DNA from: Lachnospiraceae bacterium
GTDB lineage: Bacteria > Bacillota > Clostridia > Lachnospirales > Lachnospiraceae
Assembly (NCBI GenBank): GCA_017619635.1
Contig: JAFZRZ010000055.1
Span: forward strand, 1 to 55,290
Length of the DNA stretch: 55,290 nucleotides
Direction of reading: 5' to 3'
The position numbers and the translations under genes were made by a program. Position 1 is the stretch's first letter; each line of letters begins with the position of its first letter. A model generated the notes under the pieces. It did not search any database, had not been told where the DNA came from, and was given only the letters and a program-made list of their open reading frames with translations. Of the stretch, positions 1 through 8,169 are shown one piece after another.

Positions 1-1
1 G

Positions 2-85
2 CAAAGATCAAGCATGAATGGAGCTTGGGAATGGCCTGATACAGGTACATTCCAACCCATTGTTGGATTAACATGTTCAAAATAG
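2..85 (+). CDS. C-terminal fragment of an unidentified protein (5' end outside window)
   Basis: Reading frame 2 is open from the window edge to a TAG at 83-85 and gives 27 residues that include a Trp-rich stretch (WEWPDTGTF) and end in CSK. A strong plus-strand terminator lies about 55 bases downstream, which supports a plus-strand gene ending here. Frame 1 also stays open for 12 residues before a TGA at 37-39, so the frame choice is tentative. No family can be assigned from so short a tail. Confidence 0.35.
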   Translation, partial: QRSSMNGAWEWPDTGTFQPIVGLTCSK

Positions 86-138
86 AAAAAATGGCCTTGA
101 GAATTGTGTTATCTCAAAACCACTTTGTCTACAGTCTG

Positions 139-170
139 AAGTGCTGTCACATGACAGCACTTTTGTTTTA
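139..170 (+). terminator. Rho-independent terminator
   Basis: GTGCTGTC at 141-148 pairs with GACAGCAC at 153-160 around an ACAT loop, and the stem is extended by AA/TT. A TTTTGTTTTA tract follows on the plus strand. It would end the gene entering from the left. On the minus strand the T tract is poor, so it is probably not the main terminator of the ECF gene. Confidence 0.75.
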
Positions 171-177
171 TGTATCC

Positions 178-789
178 TTATGCGTTTGCTTTGCTTTTGA
201 AAGTAACCTTGGGGAGGATATCTGCTTTGTTGAGTGCAGGTCTCAATGCGTTGTATAGGATGATAGCGATAACCGAATTGATCACTGCGTTTATTATGGT
301 CGCATAAGTTGTTATCGCCAAAAGAGCCTTGATCGCAGATTCAGCCTTCTCGGCATTGGGTGTTAACAGTGTGAACCATACATACTTAAGTGCAGGCTCA
401 AACACACAGTTGAATGCGAGAGCACCAACGGCAGCTATCGAAGACCATTTGAGTATGTAGCCCTTCGGGTGATTCTCTGAGATGTTTGCCAGCTTATGGG
501 CGATGACTCCGACTATGACACCCATCACAAGCTTGCAGATGAAAGTTCTCGGAGCACTTGCCGCATATCCGCCAAGTATGTCTGCCAGCGACAGACCGAT
601 GGCACCTGCGAGTCCGCCATACAGTCCGCCGAGAAGCAGAGCTCCCAATATAACAAATGCATTTCCGATATGTACCTTTGTTCCTGAGGCGCTGATCGCA
701 GGGAATACTGAGTATCCTACGAAGCAGAGTGCGGCCATAAGTCCTGCATAAGCTATCTTTTTAATGTTGTCGTTCTTATTATTTTCCAT
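178..789 (-). CDS. ECF transporter S component (substrate-binding membrane subunit)
   Basis: This 203-residue, strongly hydrophobic protein has about five to six membrane segments. The order is typical of the ECF S-component fold: an N-terminal helix (KKIAYAGLMAALCFVGYSVF), then a Gly-rich stretch (LLGGLYGGLAGAIGLSLADI) and an amphipathic APRTF loop before the next helix. It resembles the PF07155-type S family. It would bind a vitamin or other micronutrient and work with the shared EcfT/EcfA module, which is not encoded here. The start is set by an AGGAGG site 8 bases upstream on the minus strand. It diverges from a MocR-like regulator, and several MocR proteins control vitamin B6 uptake or synthesis, so a B6-type substrate is possible but unproven. 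The S-component call is fairly secure; the substrate is not known. Confidence 0.8.
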   Translation of the reverse strand: MENNKNDNIKKIAYAGLMAALCFVGYSVFPAISASGTKVHIGNAFVILGALLLGGLYGGLAGAIGLSLADILGGYAASAPRTFICKLVMGVIVGVIAHKLANISENHPKGYILKWSSIAAVGALAFNCVFEPALKYVWFTLLTPNAEKAESAIKALLAITTYATIINAVINSVIAIILYNALRPALNKADILPKVTFKSKANA

Positions 790-893
790 AAATATGCTCC
801 TCCTGTGTCATATTGCTTTTAAATTGAAAATAATATATCATTTAACTGGTATCATTAAAACTATCAGATTTGAAAACTTTTATATAACCAGAT

Positions 894-1988
894 ATGAGCA
901 AGAGATATATGAACCTGTATGAGCAGGTAAGAAGAGACATTATAGAAGGAAGATATGAGAAAGGCTCAAAACTGCCTTCGAAACGCGTCATGGCAGAGAG
1001 CATGGGTGTGAGTGTCATCACAGTCGAGCATGCCTATGAGCTTTTGGATGAGGAAGGCTATATCACTCCGAGAGAAAAGAGCGGTTACTTTGTGACCTTT
1101 GATGACAGCGATGTGTATCTTACTGATACAAAGGAGACGCACATACCGAAAGCTGAACACAGAGTAAACAACACCTTTGAAAACGATGACAGCAAGGAGA
1201 AAGAGCCTGTCATATCACAGTCCCTTTATGCGAAGACCGTAAGAAGGGTTCTCAGTGAATATCCTTATGAGATCATGAGCAGATCACCAATGTACGGAGT
1301 GGAGAGATTAAGAAGCATCATCGCGGATTATCTTATAAGAGGAAGAAGAATGAAGGTCTCACCTGATGATATAGTGATCGGTGCAGGGGCAGAGTATCTG
1401 TACGGTCTTATAGTCCAGACCTTTGGAAGAGATGTCATATACGGTATAGAGAGCCCCTCATATCAGAAGATAGCAAAGGTGTACGAGTCTGACGGAGCCC
1501 GTCTTGAGTTTTTGGAGCTTGGAAGTGACGGTATAGAGAGCAGTGAGCTTTGGAAAACAAAAGCGGATGTCTTGCACATAACCCCTTACAGGAGTTTTCC
1601 AAGCGGCGTCACAGCATCGGCATCAAAAAAGAGAGAGTATCTTAAGTGGGCCGATAAAAAAGATGCTATAATAATAGAAGATGATTTTGAATCGGAGTTC
1701 ACACCCAGCCGTAAAGCTGAAGAGACACTCTTTTCGCTCGACACGCAGGGAAGAGTCATATATGTCAATACCTTTACGAGAACCATAGGGACTTATGTCA
1801 GGGTCGCATATATGGTGGTCCCTCAAAGACTTAAAGAAAGACTGGAAGAGAAAGTCGGTTTCTATGAATGTCCAGTTCCCTCGCTTGACCAGTATGTCAT
1901 AGCAAGCCTTATTGAGAACGGCGATTTTGAAAGACACATAAACAGGGTAAGAAGATATAACAGAAGAAAGCAGTTATCCGGCACATGA
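894..1988 (+). CDS. MocR-like GntR-family regulator, shortened and without the PLP lysine
   Basis: Residues 1-70 form a GntR winged helix (YMNLYEQVRRDIIEGRYEKG, then VSVITVEHAYELLDEEGYI). From about residue 105 onward comes a type I aminotransferase-like domain, as in MocR/GabR/PdxR regulators. The usual PLP lysine motif (TFSK) is replaced by TFTR at 294-297: codon 296 at 1779-1781 is AGA, so the Schiff-base lysine is an arginine. Family members are usually about 450-490 residues. This one stops at 364, just after the FERHINRVRRYNRRK segment, so the small domain is missing. No Shine-Dalgarno is visible before ATG 894; TATAAC at 883-888 lies only 6 bases upstream, so a leaderless message or the ATG at 909 are alternatives. 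The stop overlaps the start of nagA by 4 bases. Confidence 0.85.
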   Translation: MSKRYMNLYEQVRRDIIEGRYEKGSKLPSKRVMAESMGVSVITVEHAYELLDEEGYITPREKSGYFVTFDDSDVYLTDTKETHIPKAEHRVNNTFENDDSKEKEPVISQSLYAKTVRRVLSEYPYEIMSRSPMYGVERLRSIIADYLIRGRRMKVSPDDIVIGAGAEYLYGLIVQTFGRDVIYGIESPSYQKIAKVYESDGARLEFLELGSDGIESSELWKTKADVLHITPYRSFPSGVTASASKKREYLKWADKKDAIIIEDDFESEFTPSRKAEETLFSLDTQGRVIYVNTFTRTIGTYVRVAYMVVPQRLKERLEEKVGFYECPVPSLDQYVIASLIENGDFERHINRVRRYNRRKQLSGT

Positions 1989-3094
1989 GAGTAAGATGCA
2001 TCGAGACAACTAAAGAAGGAAAAGTCAGAGGAAACATCTTTATGGATGACAATGCGTTCTCGTTTGGCGAGATCTCATTTAAAGACGGGATCATAACCGA
2101 TGTGAGAAGAATTGATGAGTCTGATCTTAATGAGGATGAGAAGCGATCACGCATAGTCCCGGGATTCATAGATATACATATGCACGGATGCTGCGGATAT
2201 GACACCTGCAGCGCCACAAAAGAAGAATTCATAAAGATGGCGGCCTATGAGAGAAAACGCGGCATCACATCTTTTATGCCTGCCACCATGACTCTTAAGA
2301 GCGATGAACTTATAAATATATGCGAACGAATCGCTGATGTTATGGATGATGAGACTTCCATAAAGGGCATATACCTTGAAGGCCCATTCATATCAAAGGA
2401 AAAGTGCGGAGCCCAGAATCCCAATAATGCGATCCTTCCCGATGATGAGATATTTGAAAAGATATGGCAGGCCTCAAAAGGAAAGATAAAGACAGTCACT
2501 GTGGCACCTGAACTTGATGGAGCCATAGGATTTATAAATAAGAATAAAGACAGAGTGATCTGTTCGATAGGTCACACAAACGCTTCTTATGATGAGACGG
2601 TTGAAGCGATCGAAGCGGGAGCTCATCATCTTACTCATCTTTACAATGCGATGACAGGCATGGATCACAGGAAACCTGGTGTGGTCGGGGCAGCTTTTGA
2701 CAGTGATGTGAACACAGAGATCATATGTGACGGCAAACATGTCCATCCCGCTGTTATAAGAAATACTTTTAGGATATTTGGCGGGGAGAATGTTATAATG
2801 ATAAGTGACAGTATGCAGGCAACGGGGATGCCTGACGGGGTATACAGGCTGGGTGATCAGACTGTATATAAGGAAGGAAAGAAAGCGACACTTAAAGACG
2901 GTACACTCGCAGGCAGTGTGAGCGATCTGTCTGACTGTTTTGAGTATGTCATCTCACAGGGGATAAGCATTGAACAGGCGATAATGGCATGCACATGCAA
3001 TCCTGCGAGAGCGATCGGGATATTCGATGAAGTCGGGAGCATAAAGGCAGGAAAGAGAGCCGATCTTATCGTTTTAGAGGATGAAGGTATTTAA
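1985..3094 (+). CDS. nagA: N-acetylglucosamine-6-phosphate deacetylase
   Basis: This 369-residue amidohydrolase removes acetate from GlcNAc-6-phosphate to give glucosamine-6-phosphate in amino-sugar and cell-wall recycling. The family signatures occur in order: PGFIDIHMHG (metal site), YLEGPFIS with the metal-binding Glu, CSIGHTNA, HLYNAMTGMDHRKPG, CDGKHVHP, and ISDSMQATG with the catalytic Asp. The end (NPARAIGIFDEVGSIKAGKRADLIVL) is typical. Length and domains are complete. Its ATG overlaps the end of the MocR-like gene (ATGA), so the two are translationally coupled. An AraC regulator follows 11 bases later. No nagB is adjacent. Function is confident from motifs; regulation by the flanking regulators is inference. 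Confidence 0.93.
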   Translation: MRVRCIETTKEGKVRGNIFMDDNAFSFGEISFKDGIITDVRRIDESDLNEDEKRSRIVPGFIDIHMHGCCGYDTCSATKEEFIKMAAYERKRGITSFMPATMTLKSDELINICERIADVMDDETSIKGIYLEGPFISKEKCGAQNPNNAILPDDEIFEKIWQASKGKIKTVTVAPELDGAIGFINKNKDRVICSIGHTNASYDETVEAIEAGAHHLTHLYNAMTGMDHRKPGVVGAAFDSDVNTEIICDGKHVHPAVIRNTFRIFGGENVIMISDSMQATGMPDGVYRLGDQTVYKEGKKATLKDGTLAGSVSDLSDCFEYVISQGISIEQAIMACTCNPARAIGIFDEVGSIKAGKRADLIVLEDEGI

Positions 3095-3105
3095 GAGGTA
3101 AGGAT

Positions 3106-3999
3106 ATGGAATTATATACTGAATGCAAATGGCCAGACTGGGACAGGATAGTTGATATCGTTGTCATAAACGGAAACAAAGCCCTAGAGGATATAAATGA
3201 TGAGAACACATATAAGATCCTCTTTCTGGAAGACGGCGAGATAAATATAGAAGAGAACAATATAAAGAAAAAGATCTCAGTACCGTATTTCAGGCTGCTG
3301 TCAAACCGGGATAAGATAAAAGTGACTCACAGAAAACCTGTTAAGATGACCGTGGTGTATTTCAAACCCACGGCGATAAGGGATGAGTTTGAGATAAAGC
3401 GTATAGAGAACAAAGAGTTTGAGGAGGCCTTCGGACAGAGCATATATCAGGATTATTCTCTTATCATGGCATTCTCATCCGGTGACAGAAAGAAGGAATA
3501 TGAGCTCCCCATCAGCGGAGTAAAGAGATTTAAAGAGATAATGGCTGCGATAGGAAAAGAACTGGATGAGCAAAGAGACGGTTTCTGGCCCTGCAGGAGC
3601 AGATCCCATCTTTTTGAGCTTCTCTACTATATAAATTACTCATTCATCTTTACAGAGAATGCAGGCCTTGATTCCAAGGAGAGGGATTACTTCTCTGAGA
3701 CAGTCGAATATCTCACAGAGCACATAAATGAGCATATGACACTCGAAAAGCTCACAAAGGAGCTGGCTATAAACAGAAACAAGCTAAACGAGATATTCAT
3801 GGAAAAGTCATCTTTGACCTGCATGAACTACTTCACTAAGATGAGGATAGATCTTGCAAAGCTCATGTTAAAAGGAACAGAGCTTATGATAGGAGAGATA
3901 GGAGACAGGGTGGGATATCCCGATCCTAACTATTTCACAAAGGTGTTCAAACAAAATACAGGGTTTAACCCCACCGATTATAGAAAATCTGCATCCTGA
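3106..3999 (+). CDS. AraC-family transcriptional regulator
   Basis: This 297-residue regulator has an N-terminal cupin-like sensory half (residues 1-170, rich in beta strands; it may bind a sugar-type ligand) and a C-terminal pair of helix-turn-helix motifs from about 200. The second motif ends in the family signature IGDRVGYPDPNYFTKVFKQNTGFNPTDYR (shown here only as a signature; key residues G, Y, F, F, K and P-x-x-Y-R). It sits third in the mocR-like/nagA/araC operon with an 11-base gap, so it likely responds to an amino sugar or related ligand. Its last codons lie inside a perfect hairpin that probably ends the transcript. Ligand and targets cannot be read from the sequence. Confidence 0.88.
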   Translation: MELYTECKWPDWDRIVDIVVINGNKALEDINDENTYKILFLEDGEINIEENNIKKKISVPYFRLLSNRDKIKVTHRKPVKMTVVYFKPTAIRDEFEIKRIENKEFEEAFGQSIYQDYSLIMAFSSGDRKKEYELPISGVKRFKEIMAAIGKELDEQRDGFWPCRSRSHLFELLYYINYSFIFTENAGLDSKERDYFSETVEYLTEHINEHMTLEKLTKELAINRNKLNEIFMEKSSLTCMNYFTKMRIDLAKLMLKGTELMIGEIGDRVGYPDPNYFTKVFKQNTGFNPTDYRKSAS

Positions 4000-4016
4000 T
4001 GCAGATTTTACTATTT
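3984..4016 (+). terminator. Hairpin overlapping the araC stop codon, probable terminator
   Basis: AAAATCTGCAT at 3984-3994 pairs perfectly with ATGCAGATTTT at 3999-4009 around a CCTG loop. The TGA stop (3997-3999) of the AraC gene sits in the loop and stem. The U tract after the stem is short (TTTTACTATTT). A third copy of the half-site, TGCAGATTTTA, lies at 4021-4031. Confidence 0.6.
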
Positions 4017-4064
4017 ATAGTGCAGATTTTATATAGAGCGCATCTTTTTAAAAACATATGATTA

Positions 4065-4093
4065 TATCAGATAAGACAAGTTGTTATCTGATA
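4065..4093 (+). promoter_or_regulatory. Inverted repeat just upstream of a ribosome binding site
   Basis: TATCAGATAA at 4065-4074 is the exact reverse complement of TTATCTGATA at 4084-4093, with an inner CAA/TTG pair in the spacer. The right arm ends directly at the AGAGGAG Shine-Dalgarno (4095-4101) of the following lipoprotein gene. It could be a 5' UTR hairpin affecting translation or a repressor operator. Nothing here decides between these. Confidence 0.55.
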
Positions 4094-4107
4094 GAGAGGA
4101 GATGCGT

Positions 4108-5451
4108 ATGAAGAAAGAACTGATAAACAAGAAACTTGGTTTGACGGCAGCTTTTATAACAACAGCCATGGTGCTTGCAGGCTGCAAAACACAGGTTACA
4201 ACACAGACAAGTGAGACCGCTGCTAAGGCGCAGATGGTAGTTGAGACAGTAACAGCACAGGAGATAAACGTTGAAAAGACAGGGGCTGGCACAGAGCATG
4301 AGATCAATGAAAGATGCATAGCAGCAAAGACCTATGATGTCTATAACGTAGAGGCACCCGAAGATGTGATCGTAAGTGAATGCTTAAGCGATGATTACGA
4401 GACGATGACTCTTGTAAGCCACGAGGTTGAAAAAGCTGACAGCGGTTTTACAGACAGAGTGCTCATTGAGGCAACACCCGTAAATCCCACAGAGATGCTG
4501 ATGCAGACCATAAGCTTTGAAGCAGTGTTTGCATCTGATGAAAATGGCGATAACTGGTCATTAAAGGAAACAAAAAGAAACGACTGGACAGTTGAGAGTC
4601 CAAAGCTCCCCGGAAGCACATGGAAGCTTCAAAACGGCGATATGAATATCGTAAAAGGTATCTTTGGTGATACAGGTCTTTCAGATGAGAGCAATGTATA
4701 TCTTCGCTTAAAGGGTAATGTGGGTTACATCTCACCCACCAAAAATGAGACAGACACCTCTGTAGATGAGGCAAACATCGTAACAAACGGAAGCGGAACG
4801 CTCATCTGTCTTGACGGTGAAACAAGAAGCGAGATAGGGATCAAGCTCTCTGACGGAAGCATAAAGGAAAACGGTGAGCTGATACTCACACTCACAAGTG
4901 ACAAGGGAAACGGAAAGCTTAACTTCGTAAGTGAACTCGTTCCCATGAGCATAAAAGAGATAGACAGCGTATTTCCTGAAGAAAAGGTTTCAGACAATGT
5001 TGTATACTTAGAGGATCTTAATAAGTTTGAGCTTAGAAGTGAGAGTCTGGATAACGGAACATGGCTTAAAGAGACCGGAAGCAGATACGGAAACAATTCA
5101 CCTCAGCTTAGCTGGGATGCTGTTGAAGGTGCAAGCTGCTATCTTGTACTCATGATAGATGAGGATGATACGAACCATGTTCACTGGATAACAGTTACAG
5201 ACAAGACCGATCTTTCATACGGAGAATTCAACAGCCCCGAAAATGGATATACAGGGCCTTATCCTCCAAGACTTCATCATTATACACTCTGTGTGTTCGC
5301 TCTTAAAAATGAGCCTGCAGATCACGGAATACTCGTTGATTTCCAGGGAAAAGACCTGCATGAGAGATTAAATGATATAAACGGAAGTGAAGACAACGTT
5401 ATATCATACGGGATCTTAAAAGGTAATTACACCTGGTATACGATATTCTAG
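4108..5451 (+). CDS. Lipoprotein with C-terminal PEBP-like (YbhB/YbcL-type) domain
   Basis: The start ATG 4108 is chosen because AGAGGAG lies 6 bases upstream and the product then opens with a lipoprotein signal (MKKELINKK, hydrophobic core, lipobox VLAGC, acylated Cys near residue 26). Total length is 447. Residues about 40-310 are Thr/Ser/Glu-rich, predicted beta-type and not recognised. Residues about 331-447 match the phosphatidylethanolamine-binding-protein fold: SPQLSWDAVEGA, then DEDDTNHVHWITV, then GYTGPYPPRLHHYTLCVFAL, corresponding to the SPxLxW, DxDA..xHW and GPxPPxGxHxY signatures. Bacterial PEBP proteins are of uncertain function. It would sit on the outer face of the membrane. 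The gene is flanked by the araC terminator and by the convergent exonuclease gene, with which it shares a CTAG stop. The domain call is fairly secure; the role is unknown. Confidence 0.8.
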   Translation: MKKELINKKLGLTAAFITTAMVLAGCKTQVTTQTSETAAKAQMVVETVTAQEINVEKTGAGTEHEINERCIAAKTYDVYNVEAPEDVIVSECLSDDYETMTLVSHEVEKADSGFTDRVLIEATPVNPTEMLMQTISFEAVFASDENGDNWSLKETKRNDWTVESPKLPGSTWKLQNGDMNIVKGIFGDTGLSDESNVYLRLKGNVGYISPTKNETDTSVDEANIVTNGSGTLICLDGETRSEIGIKLSDGSIKENGELILTLTSDKGNGKLNFVSELVPMSIKEIDSVFPEEKVSDNVVYLEDLNKFELRSESLDNGTWLKETGSRYGNNSPQLSWDAVEGASCYLVLMIDEDDTNHVHWITVTDKTDLSYGEFNSPENGYTGPYPPRLHHYTLCVFALKNEPADHGILVDFQGKDLHERLNDINGSEDNVISYGILKGNYTWYTIF

Positions 5452-6203
5452 ATATCGATATCAAGTTCAACAGGACAATGATCGGAGCCAAGAATGTCGG
5501 TGTGGATCTTAGCATCTTTCAGCCTGTCGTTAAGATCATCGGATACGATGAAGTAATCGATCCTCCATCCGGCATTCTTTTCTCTGGCCTTAAACCTGTA
5601 TGACCACCAGGAATAAACGTCCTTTGCGTCAGGATAGAAGAATCTGAAAGTGTCGGTGAAGCCGCTGTTTAAGAGAACAGTCATCTTTTCTCTTTCCTCA
5701 TCGGTGAAGCCGGCATTGTGATGATTGCTCGAAGGATTTTTTAAATCTATCTCCTTGTGGGCAACATTGAGATCGCCGCAGAATATCACGGGCTTTTTCT
5801 CTTTCAATGAGCAAAGATAAGCCCTGAAATCATCCTCCCACTGCTGTCTGTAATCGAGACGCTCAAGCTCCTGCTTTGAATTGGGAGTATATACCGTAAT
5901 AAAGAAGTAGTCATCAAACTCCAAGGTGATCACTCTTCCCTCATGATCGTGTTCATCGATCCCCATGCCGTATGTAACGTTTATGGGTTTTATCTTTGTA
6001 AAGACTGCAGTTCCGCTGTAGCCTTTTTTTTCTGCATAATTCCAGTACTGCGTATAACCGGGAAGGTCAAGTTCTATCTGTCCCTTTTGCAGTTTTGTCT
6101 CCTGAAGACAGAAGATATCGGCATCAAGTCTTTTAAAATCATCCATAAAGTTCTTGCCCACGCATGCACGCAGACCGTTTACGTTCCAAGAAACAGCTCT
6201 CAT
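5448..6203 (-). CDS. xth: Exodeoxyribonuclease III / AP endonuclease
   Basis: This 251-residue Mg-dependent endonuclease/exonuclease/phosphatase-family enzyme cuts DNA at abasic sites in base excision repair. Signatures in order: VSWNVNGLRA, IFCLQETKL with the metal-binding Glu, YWNYAEKKGYSGTA, GDLNVAHKEID, and the C-terminal SYRFKAREKNAGWRIDYF and GSDHCPV, which hold the catalytic Asp and His. Length is normal for ExoA/ExoIII. An AAGGAGA site lies about 8 bases before the ATG. The gene is convergent with the PEBP-like lipoprotein, and the two stops overlap in CTAG with no terminator between them. Confidence 0.95.
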   Translation of the reverse strand: MRAVSWNVNGLRACVGKNFMDDFKRLDADIFCLQETKLQKGQIELDLPGYTQYWNYAEKKGYSGTAVFTKIKPINVTYGMGIDEHDHEGRVITLEFDDYFFITVYTPNSKQELERLDYRQQWEDDFRAYLCSLKEKKPVIFCGDLNVAHKEIDLKNPSSNHHNAGFTDEEREKMTVLLNSGFTDTFRFFYPDAKDVYSWWSYRFKAREKNAGWRIDYFIVSDDLNDRLKDAKIHTDILGSDHCPVELDIDI

Positions 6204-6227
6204 ATGTAAAATCTCCTTATAAATTCA

Positions 6228-6259
6228 TATTTTATCACAGGATTGGTTGTGATAAAATA
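6228..6259. promoter_or_regulatory. 12-bp inverted repeat between divergent genes, with extended -10 elements
   Basis: TATTTTATCACA at 6228-6239 is the exact reverse complement of TGTGATAAAATA at 6248-6259, with an 8-base spacer. Each arm contains a TGaTAAAAT extended -10-like sequence, one facing each way, between xth (minus) and the beta-helix lipoprotein (plus). A separate TATAAT follows at 6261-6266. It may be a pair of divergent promoters, an operator, or both. Confidence 0.5.
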
Positions 6260-6360
6260 GTATAATGATCTTATTGGGCACAGGTGCTGGCTATTGACAG
6301 TATCTGCCTGTTTGATATACTTTTCTGAACGGACGCTTAGGCGTAGGAATGGAGATTATT

Positions 6361-8169
6361 ATGAAGAAACATACAGCGATTAAAAAGAAGATCTTAGTGT
6401 ACGTGATGGGACTTTTACTGATTGCATCCCTTACAGCGTGCTCAAATAAAAATGACAATGCCGAGGACGATGAAGAAGTCGTCGAACAAGATAATGACAA
6501 AGACAGTAAAAAAGACAAGGATAAGGATAAGGAAAAAGTCGAGGCATCCTCTATACCCGAGTACTTAAAAGCGATAGAAGGTGACTGGGTATTGGTCTAC
6601 AACATCTATCACTCAGAGTACGGTGAGGATGAGGCATACGATTACTGTGAGATGGCAGACGATCCTTACGGCGGTATGGATTCGGAGATCATCATCGGTG
6701 AGAAGGAAGGCAAGCTTGTTGCCAACTATAAATTCAATGCATATGAATCTACTGACAGATTCTACGGTGTCGAACTCATAAACAATGAGGGAAGCGCATA
6801 TGCAGAGTGTGAGAACAAGGACTGGTATCTTCAGTTTACAAATCCCTTTGAGGATGATTACAACGACGATAGAAAGATCACCCTTGTCTCTGATGACAAG
6901 CTCATAATGGTAAATGAGTACAGCGAGGAGCCCACAGAGGACTACTCAGGTTATTACTCAACAAGTATCTATACATATTTGAGAAAGAGCGATCCCAGAC
7001 TTCAGGATAAGGAAGGCTTAAGATATTTTGATACTGTTACCGTATCAAACACGACAGATCTTTTGAATAACATAAAGAACAACACAAAGATCATACTTGA
7101 GCCCGGAACCTATGATTTCTCAACAGTCGATATGAACAGGATCACCAATCCCGCTATAGTTGAAAACTACGGTGAGCTTGAGATAGAGAGCGTCTCAAAT
7201 ATCGGTATTGAAGCAAAAGACGGAGCAGATGTTCTGCTTTGCGTGGATGATGCATATTCACCAGTTATAAACTTTACCTACTGCAGCAACGTCACCTTAA
7301 GAGGCGTGACTGTGGGACACAATGTTGAACCCGGTTACTGCTCTGGAAGCGTCGTCCATATCAATTCGGGAAGCGGAATCACGATCGACAAGTGTAAGCT
7401 CTTCGGATGCGGAACATACGGTGTTGAAGCTTACAGCTGCAGCAATCTTACAGTGACGGATTCAGATATCTATGAGTGCACATACGGACTTTTGGATCTT
7501 AATGATGTGTATACCGCAAGGTTTGTGAACTGCACACTGCGTGACAGCAGCGACATGAACCTTATAAACGTGAACTCGGCTTATGATATAGGTTTTGAGA
7601 ACTGCACATTCAAGAACAACAAAGTTGAATGGGAGTCAGACTACTTCGTAAATCTTTCAGAGTACGGCGATGTCACATTCACAGACTGTGTATTTGAGAA
7701 CAACCAGTACAACAAGTTCTCCAACCGCAAGGTTAAGCAGATCAACTGCCGAGTCACGGACAACGGTGACATGACATACGAAGTCGATGATTCAGAGGAC
7801 AGACTTGACAGGGACGGCCTCCTTGAAAGATATAATGAGGCTGTTGAGTCACAAAAAGATATAGACGATCAGTTCTCTAAGGGATCCATGGATCAGGCGA
7901 CCATGAACTCACTGTCTTATACAGAGTATGAGATGTGGGATACACTCCTTAATGACATCTGGGCATACTTAAGAGAGAACTTAAGCAGTGAAGAGATGGA
8001 TCCTCTGACAGAGGAACAGAAGAAGTGGATCAAGGATAAAGAGACATCCGTAAGGGATGCGGCAGCAGACTTCGAGGGCGGATCAATGCAGCCCATGATC
8101 GAGAACGGCACCGCAGCCTCAATAACAAGAAAGAGAGTAGATTATCTGGTTGAGAAATACTTAAAGTGA
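6361..8169 (+). CDS. Lipoprotein with right-handed beta-helix and C-terminal LprI-like domain
   Basis: The start ATG 6361 has GGAG at 6351-6354 and gives a 602-residue product. An upstream in-frame ATG at 6349 overlaps the ribosome site. The N-terminus is a lipoprotein signal with lipobox SLTAC, followed by a Lys/Asp/Glu-rich linker. Residues about 55-215 form an unidentified beta-rich domain. Residues about 220-480 are a parallel beta-helix of NosD/PbH1 type with repeated coils such as GITIDKCKLFGCGTYGVEAY, and begin TLLNNIKN-like (TDLLNNIKNNTKIILEPGTY). Residues about 503-602 resemble LprI/DUF1311: ATMNSLSYTEYEMWDTLLND, LTEEQKKWIKDKE and EGGSMQPMIENGTAASITR. The cysteines usual in LprI are absent. 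It is probably a cell-surface protein binding polysaccharide. valS starts 34 bases downstream. Confidence 0.78.
   Translation: MKKHTAIKKKILVYVMGLLLIASLTACSNKNDNAEDDEEVVEQDNDKDSKKDKDKDKEKVEASSIPEYLKAIEGDWVLVYNIYHSEYGEDEAYDYCEMADDPYGGMDSEIIIGEKEGKLVANYKFNAYESTDRFYGVELINNEGSAYAECENKDWYLQFTNPFEDDYNDDRKITLVSDDKLIMVNEYSEEPTEDYSGYYSTSIYTYLRKSDPRLQDKEGLRYFDTVTVSNTTDLLNNIKNNTKIILEPGTYDFSTVDMNRITNPAIVENYGELEIESVSNIGIEAKDGADVLLCVDDAYSPVINFTYCSNVTLRGVTVGHNVEPGYCSGSVVHINSGSGITIDKCKLFGCGTYGVEAYSCSNLTVTDSDIYECTYGLLDLNDVYTARFVNCTLRDSSDMNLINVNSAYDIGFENCTFKNNKVEWESDYFVNLSEYGDVTFTDCVFENNQYNKFSNRKVKQINCRVTDNGDMTYEVDDSEDRLDRDGLLERYNEAVESQKDIDDQFSKGSMDQATMNSLSYTEYEMWDTLLNDIWAYLRENLSSEEMDPLTEEQKKWIKDKETSVRDAAADFEGGSMQPMIENGTAASITRKRVDYLVEKYLK

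Noticed and set aside
482..751. Plus-strand frames of 60-90 codons inside the ECF S-component gene
   Set aside because: They are antisense shadows of a clear membrane-protein gene with a good ribosome site.
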